Part shown: piece after piece, positions 6,010 through 12,040 of the stretch
Layout: each line of letters opens with the position of its first letter
How positions within the stretch are numbered: the first letter of the stretch is position 1
Source: Paenibacillus sp.
Lineage (GTDB): Bacteria; Bacillota; Bacilli; Paenibacillales; Paenibacillaceae
Length of the DNA: 12,040 bases
Direction: 5' to 3'
NCBI GenBank assembly: GCA_029256665.1
Contig: JAQSXN010000048.1
Coordinates: forward strand, 1 to 12,040
The notes under the pieces: generated by a model
Database searches by the model: none
The model's input: the letters and a program-made list of their open reading frames with translations, nothing else
Told to the model about the DNA's origin: nothing
Translations under genes and position numbers: made by a program

Positions 6010-7350
6010 TTAGTCCTTGAGCAACTCGTCGATCCGCGCCGCCGCCCGGTCGGTCGCCTCGTCCACGGCCATCTCTCCCGCCATGATCCGCTCTACCATC
6101 CGCGCGAATTCTTCGTCGATGGCGCTCCAGTTCGGCACGGGTGGTCTTGGCTTTGCGTTCTTGAGCTGCTCCAGATAAGGAGCCAGCAGCCGGTTCGACA
6201 CGTTGTTCTCCAGTCCCTGAATCGTCGGGATGAGGCCCGTCTCCGCCATCATCCGCTGCGGCTCCTCCGAAGTCATCCACCTGATGAAATCCCATGCTTC
6301 CTGCTTATGCTCGGACCCTTGGAACAACACGAGATTCTCCCCGCCGATGACGGAGGTGCCCGCCGATGTCGGCTGCTCCCCGCCCCCCGGGAACAGCCCG
6401 ATGACGACATCCTCCAGCAGCTCCTTGTTCGGGCCCGTCGCATTGACCGTATGGAACCAATGCGCGTCGTCGATCATCATGAGCTGTCCCTTCAAAATGC
6501 CGTCCCACGTGCCGGGCACCTCCCCTAGAATGGAGCGGCTCATAATGCCGCGATCCATCCAATCCTTCATCCGGGCCAAGGCCGTCCGGCTGCCTTCGCC
6601 GTTCAGGTAACCGCTAGCCTTCGCATGGGCCGGGTCGGTCAGCTCTCCCCCCAGCGACCAGAAATAGGGGAGCATCCCCCAGCCGCCCGAACAGCAGACG
6701 CCGATGCCGTACGCATCCGGCATGACGGAGCGAAGCCGCTCCGACGCTTCGGCCAGCTCCTCGAACGTGGAGGGAGGCTCGTTCAGACCCGCCGCTTCCA
6801 GAAGTCTCTTGTTGTAGATTGCCGCGCGCGTGTTGGCGTTGACCGGCAGGCCGTAATACCCGCCTTTATATATATTCGTCTGAATAAGCGCCCCGATAAA
6901 CGTTTCCTTAATGGCATTAAACCCCGGCATGACGGACAGCTCCGCGAGCGCCTCCTTCTTGGCGAACTCCGGCACCCACACGATGTCCATGCGCATGACG
7001 TCCGGCTGCTTATTGTCCGCCACCGCGAACAGCAGCGTATCTTTGAACTGATCCGTTTGGTACTTGCGTACGGCGTTGATCCGGATGTGGGGATATTGCT
7101 TCTCGAATAGCGGCAGCACCTTATTCAAGAACACTTCCTGCTCAAGATCGCTATACGTGTGCCAAAATTCCAGCTCGACGGCGTATCGTCCGGCTTCGTT
7201 ATTCTGCGCCTGCCCGCCCGCGCTTTCCGGCGCAAGCGAAGGCCGCATGCAGCCGGCGATCATGACGACGGCAAGCCAGAGCATGGCCGAATGCGCGAAG
7301 GCGGCAGCTCCCGACTGAAGCCTCCTTGCGGCATTTTCGTTATATTTCAT
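6010..7350 (-). CDS. Family 1 extracellular solute-binding lipoprotein (ABC sugar type)
   Basis: This 446-residue protein should be exported, lipid-anchored to the outer face of the membrane, and bind a sugar or oligosaccharide. I start at the ATG at 7350 rather than the ATG-independent upstream frame at 7389, because GGGGAGG stands 9 bases before it. Translation then gives a basic N-terminus (KYNENAARR), a hydrophobic run and a lipobox VMIAGC with the acylated cysteine at residue 34. The mature part starts with LEFWHTYSD and continues with PDVMRMDIVWVPEFAK, YYGLPVNANTRAAIYNK and GGENLVLFQGSEHKQEAWDF, the usual order for SBP_bac_1 proteins. Its start overlaps the end of the response regulator gene by 11 bases, so translation is probably coupled. 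No permease genes follow, which is unusual for an ABC importer. A role as ligand-presenting partner of the kinase is possible; use of permeases encoded elsewhere is the alternative. Confidence 0.93.
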   Translation of the reverse strand: MKYNENAARRLQSGAAAFAHSAMLWLAVVMIAGCMRPSLAPESAGGQAQNNEAGRYAVELEFWHTYSDLEQEVFLNKVLPLFEKQYPHIRINAVRKYQTDQFKDTLLFAVADNKQPDVMRMDIVWVPEFAKKEALAELSVMPGFNAIKETFIGALIQTNIYKGGYYGLPVNANTRAAIYNKRLLEAAGLNEPPSTFEELAEASERLRSVMPDAYGIGVCCSGGWGMLPYFWSLGGELTDPAHAKASGYLNGEGSRTALARMKDWMDRGIMSRSILGEVPGTWDGILKGQLMMIDDAHWFHTVNATGPNKELLEDVVIGLFPGGGEQPTSAGTSVIGGENLVLFQGSEHKQEAWDFIRWMTSEEPQRMMAETGLIPTIQGLENNVSNRLLAPYLEQLKNAKPRPPVPNWSAIDEEFARMVERIMAGEMAVDEATDRAAARIDELLKD

Positions 7351-8968
7351 AGAGATCAACCTCCCCGGCGCGCTTTCGCTCCTCGACATGTCCCCGCTCG
7401 CAGCGCTCTCTGAACTCGACCGGCGTACAATTCATCTCCCGTTTGAACAGCTTCAAGAAGTGTTTGGGACTGTTGAAGCCCGATTCCGCGCCGACGTCGA
7501 TGATCTTCAAGCTCGTGTGCTCCAGCAGATGTTTGGCGTAATGCAGCCGCAGGGAAATGACGAAATCGATGAAGTTCATGCCGGTTCTTTGCTTGAACTG
7601 CTCGCTGAAGTAATTTTTGCTCATGTGCACGTAATCGGCCACGTCCTGCAACGAAATATCCTTGCGGTAATGCTCCTGAATATAGGATAACGCCAGCTGG
7701 ATGACATGCGCGCCGCCGGCGTCGACCGCGACGGGACGATCGTCCGGCTTCCAGAACCGGGTCAACTCCTCCCTCACGACAAGGATCAGGGCATCCAGAC
7801 CGGGAGATTGCTCCAGTCCCTCCAGCTTTCCGATCATCATGCCCATGTCCTCCTCCGTCTTCATCCGGAACCGATGCGACCACATAATCGTGAGCAGACT
7901 TCTGGCATGCGCCACGATTTCCGCCCTTACGTATCGCCGCCCCTTCCAGAGCGCGACCAGCTCGGAGAGCGCCTTCTCGCTGCCGGGTTGATCCGAGAAC
8001 GCGTAGGCCTTCGAGAACCTTTCGCGAAGCCGCTCGAAGCCGACGTCACGCTCGTGTTCGTGCCGCTTCGGCTCCTCTCCCGCAGGGATGTGACCAAGAT
8101 AGCATCGGCCTTTCCCCTCGAAAAACGCGTTGTCGAGCGCCTTCCTTGCCCATCCGTACGCATCCGTCGCCGATTGTACGCGGTGCACGACGGGACTGAC
8201 GCCGACCGTGAACCGTCCGGCGGAACCTTCCTCCGCGAGCCGGCGATGATAACGCGTAATATCGGACAGCGCGCTTCCGTTATGATCCGCGAGGAGCGTG
8301 ATCAGCTCGCCGTCGCCGGACAGAAACGACAAGCCGTGCCCGCACCATTGATTCAGCCTGTTCTTCGCGCCCTCCAGCGAGACGAGATGCCGCAGCGCGT
8401 CGCCGCCCCCCTCCTCCAGACGCCAGACGGCCAGCGCCACGTTGCCGATCGCCCACTCGGGCTTCCACGCGAAACCTTCGCCGACGCCGCCCAGAAACGC
8501 CTTGAGCTCCTCTTCGAATTTGAACGTCTTGCTCTTCGTTTCCTCTTCTCTGAGCCTTGCCTCCTTCTCGCTGCCGGCAAGGTCCCGCGCCAATCGTTCC
8601 TTGCACGTCCGGATGACGCGAAGCAGATCCTCCGGCTCCATCGTCGGCTTAAGCAAATAATCGACCACGACGCCAAGCTTCACGGCTTCCACCGCGTAAG
8701 CGAAGTCGCTGTAGCTGCTCACGAGCACGACCTTCAGCTCCGGCCGGAGCTCCTTGGCATGGCGGATCAGCTCCAGACCGTCCATGAGGGGCATTTTGAT
8801 ATCGGTAATGAGAATATGGATGTCTTCCGACCGGATTAGCGCAAGCGCCGCTTCTCCGTTCGCCGCTTCGCCCGCCAGCCTGATGCCTTCCAGCTCCCAT
8901 TCGACGCATGACGCCAGGCCGAAGCGGATCATCGGCTCGTCGTCCACGATCAGCGCGTTATATAACAC
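7340..8968 (-). CDS. YesN-type response regulator with AraC-family DNA-binding domain
   Basis: The protein has 542 residues. A receiver domain fills residues 3-125, with the acidic pocket VDDE (8-11), phospho-acceptor D56 in ITDIKMP, S84/S85 in LVSSYSDF and the switch lysine K107 in LLKP. The middle part (about 150-410) is the poorly conserved linker domain usual in this family, including GVSPVVHRVQSATDAYGWARKAL. Two helix-turn-helix units of the AraC type occupy about 420-522 (DISLQDVADYVHMSKNYFSEQF and IIDVGAESGFNSPKHFLKLFK regions). The start is a GTG with GGAGGAG 7 bases upstream; it overlaps the kinase stop by 11 bases. The expected role is to receive phosphate from the adjacent kinase and switch on sugar-use genes, probably this locus. 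Target sites are not evident. The C-terminal tail after residue 522 is highly charged. Confidence 0.96.
   Translation of the reverse strand: MLYNALIVDDEPMIRFGLASCVEWELEGIRLAGEAANGEAALALIRSEDIHILITDIKMPLMDGLELIRHAKELRPELKVVLVSSYSDFAYAVEAVKLGVVVDYLLKPTMEPEDLLRVIRTCKERLARDLAGSEKEARLREEETKSKTFKFEEELKAFLGGVGEGFAWKPEWAIGNVALAVWRLEEGGGDALRHLVSLEGAKNRLNQWCGHGLSFLSGDGELITLLADHNGSALSDITRYHRRLAEEGSAGRFTVGVSPVVHRVQSATDAYGWARKALDNAFFEGKGRCYLGHIPAGEEPKRHEHERDVGFERLRERFSKAYAFSDQPGSEKALSELVALWKGRRYVRAEIVAHARSLLTIMWSHRFRMKTEEDMGMMIGKLEGLEQSPGLDALILVVREELTRFWKPDDRPVAVDAGGAHVIQLALSYIQEHYRKDISLQDVADYVHMSKNYFSEQFKQRTGMNFIDFVISLRLHYAKHLLEHTSLKIIDVGAESGFNSPKHFLKLFKREMNCTPVEFRERCERGHVEERKRAGEVDLYEI
7360..7366 (-). 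promoter_or_regulatory. Ribosome binding site deciding the binding-protein start
   Basis: GGGGAGG on the minus strand lies 9 bases before the ATG at 7350 and inside the last codons of the response regulator. It supports translational coupling and rules out the longer reading frame start at 7389. Confidence 0.7.
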
Positions 8969-10784
8969 TTGCCATCTCCTCCTTCATGAATAGCCTGACG
9001 GTCACGATCGTCCCGCCGCCCGGCGGACTAACGATCTCAACGCCGCTTCGTTCGCCGTAATAAAGCTGCACCGTCTCATGCACATGGTTCAGCCCGATCC
9101 CGAACATGCCGGATTTGGGCTCCCGCGACCTTCCCAGCAATCCCGGCAACCGTTCCGGGGAAATGCCGACTCCGTCATCCTCGATGCGGAGAACGAGGGC
9201 AGACTCTCCCATATCGGCGGACTGTTCGATCGCGATCGTCACCGTGCCGCCGCCCTCCTTGGGCGCGAGCCCGTGGAAGATCGCATTCTCCACGATGGGC
9301 TGCAGCAGCATGCGGGGAATGGGCACTTCCTTGATGGCTTCGTCGCAATTGACGTGCAGCTCGATGCGGAAGTCGTACCGGAAGCGCTGGATGACCATAT
9401 ATTTGTCCAGCAGCTCGAGCTCATCCCGAATGCGGTAAAATACCCCTTGCTTCTCCATGCTCGCCTCCATGAGCTGCACCAACGACGAGATACCGTCGTA
9501 CGCCCCTTCCTTCCTGCCGAACTTGATCATCCAGCGTATCGTGGCCAGCGTGTTGTATAGGAAATGCGGATTGATCTGATGCCGCAGCGCCCGCATCTCC
9601 GCTTCCCGCTTCTTGGCCTCGACCTGGTTGACCTGCTCGATCAGCGCCTCGATCTGCCGAACCATCTGGTTGAATCTGCGGCTGAGCTGCCCGATTTCGT
9701 CCTGCGAGGATACGGTCGAGAGCGCGTTGAAATTGCTGCGTTCGATCTCTTTCATTTGCGTCATTAAGGTTTTAAGGGGCGAAGTAATCCGTTTGGAGAA
9801 CAAATAACCCGTGATGGAGGCCAGCGCCAGCAGCAGAGTGGCGTAAAGCCAAATCTGGCGTTGAATGCGAGCGATATCTCCGATCATCTCGCCGACGGGG
9901 ACGATGCCGACCACGGTCCAATCGTTATCGAGCTTGCGCGTCACCGCATATTGGCGCACGCCGTCCAGCTCGAGCTCGAACTCCGACTCCTCGGCCTGGA
10001 TGCGCGGCAGCGACTTGCCGAGTCCCGTTTCCTCCAGCGTCTTACTCCATCTCTCGGCTTCCGAGGCGATGACGACATTGCCGTCCCCGTCCACCACGAA
10101 AAAGTCGCCCGTCTTGCCCAGCCGAATCCGCTCGATCGCTTGCAGGATCAGCTGTCCGTCGACGTTGACGAGAATCGCGCCTGCCGTCTCCCGCGTCGCG
10201 AGATTGCGCAGCGGCTTGACGAACGTAAGCACGAGCCGCGTATTCTCCCCGCCGCCGCTGAACGGGTCGAATTGCAGCGGCAGCCAGAGCTCGTCTCGCC
10301 TCCCGCCGACGATGTCGTTGTACCAATCCCTCTCCGTCAGCGTGTAACGCATCACCTTCGACGCGTTGAATAATCCGCTGCCCCAGCTGACGCCTTGCTC
10401 CCTGAGCAGGTAGATGCTATGCACGAAGGAGCTCGTGTACATAATGTTATTGAGAATATCGTTTACGGCGTTCTTGTGATCGAACTTCTGGTCGACCGAC
10501 AGCCCGCCTTTCGCTTCTTCTTGTATGACGTCTTGTATGAGCGCGTCGCGGAAGATCTGCTGCCCCATATCGCTGCCCACGGTCAGAATAAGCGACAGAT
10601 AGTCGGCCGACTGTTTGGCGGATTGTTGGGTGGAAGCCCTTACATTTTTCAGGATGACTTCGGAAGAAAACCAATAATAGAGCGAGCTGATCATGGCGAT
10701 CGCGAAGGTGAGGAGCATCAAGAGCAGCAGAATGAGCTTGGCGGACAAGTTGCGGGTCAGTCTTTTCCGAATGAAGGCGATCAT
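8958..10784 (-). CDS. YesM-type sensor histidine kinase (dCache-like sensor, HAMP, His_kinase, HATPase)
   Basis: The 608-residue membrane protein has a first membrane helix at about 16-38, a large extracellular region (about 40-305) of the Cache type with YYWFSS, FVHSIYLL and GDFFVVDGDGNVVIAS segments, a second helix at about 311-330, a HAMP segment to about 385 and a coiled coil leading into the His_kinase domain. The motif RHQINPHFLYNTL (401-413) holds the predicted phospho-acceptor histidine in NPHF (H407). The ATP-binding part shows QPIVENAIFHG (495-505), DDGVG (536-540) and FGIGLNHVHE (561-570). The start ATG has AAAGGGGG about 10 bases upstream, and the gene has its own promoter with a perfect TATAAT. 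Its end overlaps the response regulator by 11 bases. Family members sense extracellular sugars or polysaccharide fragments, directly or through a binding protein; the ligand here is unknown. Confidence 0.96.
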   Translation of the reverse strand: MIAFIRKRLTRNLSAKLILLLLMLLTFAIAMISSLYYWFSSEVILKNVRASTQQSAKQSADYLSLILTVGSDMGQQIFRDALIQDVIQEEAKGGLSVDQKFDHKNAVNDILNNIMYTSSFVHSIYLLREQGVSWGSGLFNASKVMRYTLTERDWYNDIVGGRRDELWLPLQFDPFSGGGENTRLVLTFVKPLRNLATRETAGAILVNVDGQLILQAIERIRLGKTGDFFVVDGDGNVVIASEAERWSKTLEETGLGKSLPRIQAEESEFELELDGVRQYAVTRKLDNDWTVVGIVPVGEMIGDIARIQRQIWLYATLLLALASITGYLFSKRITSPLKTLMTQMKEIERSNFNALSTVSSQDEIGQLSRRFNQMVRQIEALIEQVNQVEAKKREAEMRALRHQINPHFLYNTLATIRWMIKFGRKEGAYDGISSLVQLMEASMEKQGVFYRIRDELELLDKYMVIQRFRYDFRIELHVNCDEAIKEVPIPRMLLQPIVENAIFHGLAPKEGGGTVTIAIEQSADMGESALVLRIEDDGVGISPERLPGLLGRSREPKSGMFGIGLNHVHETVQLYYGERSGVEIVSPPGGGTIVTVRLFMKEEMASVI

Positions 10785-10820
10785 GGCGGCCCTGCCCCCT
10801 TTATTTGTCTACACATCCAC

Positions 10821-10849
10821 ATTATAAGCCTAGCGCGGGGGCTCTGCAC
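10821..10849 (-). promoter_or_regulatory. Promoter of the sensor kinase operon
   Basis: On the minus strand a perfect -10 box TATAAT occupies 10821-10826, about 37 bases upstream of the kinase ATG. The -35 region is poor: the best hexamer at allowed spacing is TGCAGA (10843-10848, 16-base spacer) or GTGCAG (10844-10849, 17-base spacer). A weak -35 box suggests dependence on an activator or on the adjacent T-rich tract. Confidence 0.6.
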
Positions 10850-10852
10850 GAG

Positions 10853-10879
10853 AAAAAAAAGGGGGCCGCCCGCGGCGGC
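10853..10879 (-). terminator. GC-rich hairpin followed by eight T, probable terminator
   Basis: On the minus strand GCCGCC and GGCGGC (within 10865-10879, or to 10882 with a longer loop) form a 6-bp GC stem. Four C and then eight T (10853-10860) follow. It lies between the insertion sequence and the kinase promoter, so it would stop transcripts from the transposase side and insulate the operon. The four C between stem and T tract are not ideal. Confidence 0.55.
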
Positions 10880-10892
10880 GGCAATGCGGCGA

Positions 10893-10923
10893 CGGGCTTG
10901 CTATAGCCCGATAAAGTCGGGCT
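10893..10923 (-). other. Two overlapping, mutually exclusive hairpins
   Basis: AGCCCGA (10905-10911) can pair with TCGGGCT (10917-10923), making a 7-bp stem with a 5-base loop. The same segment can instead pair with CGGGCT (10893-10898), making a 6-bp stem. No T tract follows either one directly. It may be the remains of the terminator of a gene displaced by the insertion sequence. Confidence 0.55.
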
Positions 10924-10938
10924 GCAGGCCCCGCATGC

Positions 10939-10963
10939 GGTCAAGTCCAAATTTATGTGTAAA
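10939..10963 (+). repeat. Probable terminal repeat of the IS256-family element
   Basis: Going inward from about 10939, the sequence GGTCAAGTCC then AAATTTA then TGTGTAAA keeps the spacing I remember for the staphylococcal IS256 end (GATAAAGTCC, seven bases, TGTGTAAA). The match is from memory. The other end lies outside the window, so neither the arm nor the target duplication can be confirmed. It stands about 33 bases beyond the transposase stop, which suits an IS end. Confidence 0.5.
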
Positions 10964-10995
10964 TTTCCTCATCCCGTTGTCTGCAACAAACTTTG

Positions 10996-12040
10996 TTACT
11001 TTTTCTCTTTGCACCACTCATGGTACGCCGTCATGTCCATGTACGTGCGACTCGCTTCCCAGTTGGTTTCGATCTCCATCAACACGGAGCCAATCAACCG
11101 CATGACGGATTCCCGGTTAGGGAAAATACGGATCACGCTTTCCCGACGTCTAATTTCTCCGTTCACACGTTCAATTCCGTTTGATGTGCGGAGGCGAACA
11201 TGATACATTTCCGGGTAATGCAGAACGGCGGTAGCGTCTTCAAATCCATTTTCAAGGATCTCCATCGCTTTTGGTGCTTTGTCCTGAAAAGCATTCAGCG
11301 TATCTTCTAGGCACTTCCTGGCAATCTCAGGCTTTGGCGATTCGAAAATGGCTCTGATCATTCCTTTTACGCCGGCTTGCATGGTTTTTGGAGTAGCGTC
11401 CAGAATGTTTTTCATAAAATGAGACTGACACCTTTGCCACGTTGACCCTTGAAAATGCTGCTTCACAGCTTTTACAATCCCGCCATGCGTGTCGCTTGTG
11501 ATGCAATCAACACCATGCAGCCCGCGATCCTTCAACTGTTTGAAGAACATGCCCCAGCTCTCGCTGCTTTCGGTATCGCCGATCATGAGGCCCAGAATTT
11601 CGCGGTTTCCCAAACTGCTCACTCCGTAACCGATGAACACGCCACGTGAGCGCACACGGCCGTCTTCTCGCACTTTGACATACATGGCATCCACGGTTAA
11701 GAAGGGGTAGGCGATTTCGTGCAGCGGGCGGTTATTCCATGCCAAGACAATGGGATCGAGTTGCTTACAAAGTTCGCTGACGGTGGATTTCGAGAATTCC
11801 GTCCCACACAGTTCTTCGGTCACTTTTGCCACTTTTCGCGTTGAAACACCATTGACCACAAGCTCCATCAGCGTGAGGACAAGGGCTTGCTCCGTTCGTT
11901 GGTAACGTTGAAACAGTTCGGTTGAAAACTTGCCATCACGGAAGCGCGGTACCTGAAGCGTAAGGCTTCCCACTCGCGTGGTGAGGCCACGGCTGTAGCT
12001 ACCATTCCGAAGTCCTAGTCGCTCCTCTGTACGTTCATAC
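10996..12040 (-). CDS. IS256-family (Mutator type) transposase, N-terminus beyond window
   Basis: The frame is open to the window edge, giving 347 visible residues; the GTG at 11973 is internal because the 22 residues before it (ending RNGSYSRGLTTR) match the conserved family N-terminal region. About 50 residues are probably missing beyond the edge. Counting from that GTG, the DDE catalytic residues are D95 in FLTVDAMYV, D161 in CITSDTHGG and E268 in NGIERVN. The first two are 66 residues apart, as I recall for IS256 itself. The RCQSHFMKN segment (181-189) is the family's C/H signature. The protein cuts and moves DNA between the element's terminal repeats. No frameshift or internal stop is visible, so the gene could be active if its missing N-terminus is intact. 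Confidence 0.95.
   Translation of the reverse strand, partial: YERTEERLGLRNGSYSRGLTTRVGSLTLQVPRFRDGKFSTELFQRYQRTEQALVLTLMELVVNGVSTRKVAKVTEELCGTEFSKSTVSELCKQLDPIVLAWNNRPLHEIAYPFLTVDAMYVKVREDGRVRSRGVFIGYGVSSLGNREILGLMIGDTESSESWGMFFKQLKDRGLHGVDCITSDTHGGIVKAVKQHFQGSTWQRCQSHFMKNILDATPKTMQAGVKGMIRAIFESPKPEIARKCLEDTLNAFQDKAPKAMEILENGFEDATAVLHYPEMYHVRLRTSNGIERVNGEIRRRESVIRIFPNRESVMRLIGSVLMEIETNWEASRTYMDMTAYHEWCKEKK

Larger units (their letters stand above)
10939..12040 (-). mobile_element. IS256-family insertion sequence, 3' part (runs off right edge)
   Basis: The segment contains the transposase gene from its stop codon to the window edge, plus about 57 bases of flank ending in a probable terminal repeat. 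Base composition is clearly less GC-rich than in the sensor genes, with frequent A/T third positions, which fits a recently acquired element. It reads toward the kinase operon. Confidence 0.8.

Noticed and set aside
7706..8839. A 377-codon plus-strand open frame opposite the response regulator
   Set aside because: The minus strand carries intact receiver and AraC domains over the same bases; the plus-strand product has no recognisable motif.
10910..10918. GATAAAGTC as the outer end of the IS256 element
   Set aside because: It matches the remembered IS256 start, but the inner TGTGTAAA would then be about 29 bases too far away; the copy at 10939-10963 keeps the right spacing.

Overview
The window looks like accessory carbohydrate-use DNA from a GC-rich, low-codon-bias Firmicute of the Paenibacillaceae (Paenibacillus or Cohnella type). 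This rests on the YesM/YesN-style two-component pair, the secreted multi-module GH31 enzyme, the lipoprotein solute-binding protein and the Gram-positive ribosome binding sites. It is an inference from gene style, not from a marker gene. All six chromosomal genes and the insertion-sequence transposase lie on the minus strand, so the locus reads from right to left.

Right edge (about 10939-12040): the 3' part of an IS256-family insertion sequence. Its transposase runs off the window. It is visibly less GC-rich than the rest and points toward the genes that follow. Next comes a GC-rich, hairpin-rich spacer (10853-10940) with a probable terminator ending in eight T, then a promoter with a perfect TATAAT box (10821-10826).

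Centre right (6010-10784): a tightly coupled three-gene unit of sensor histidine kinase, AraC-type response regulator and extracellular solute-binding lipoprotein. Each junction overlaps by 11 bases. No ABC permease or ATPase gene follows. The binding protein may therefore serve as a co-sensor for the kinase, or may use permeases encoded elsewhere.

Centre (5425-5940): a small PhnB/VOC-fold protein with no obvious link to sugar metabolism.

Left (235-5292): a large secreted GH31 alpha-glycoside hydrolase or transglycosidase with two related CBM35/CBM6-type modules and a third C-terminal binding module, then a Gfo/Idh/MocA oxidoreductase. A CcpA/LacI-type operator-like site lies upstream of the GH31 gene, and an 8-bp inverted repeat lies upstream of the oxidoreductase gene. 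The likely theme is extracellular attack on an alpha-glycan, sensing of the released sugar by the kinase module, and intracellular redox processing of a sugar product. The extreme left edge carries two copies of a 51-bp tandem repeat.

I found no clear undescribed defence or mobile system. The points most worth checking are the permease-less sensor operon, the unassigned specificity of the GH31 enzyme, the insertion sequence placed just upstream of the sensor operon, and the 51-bp repeat whose period is a whole number of codons.
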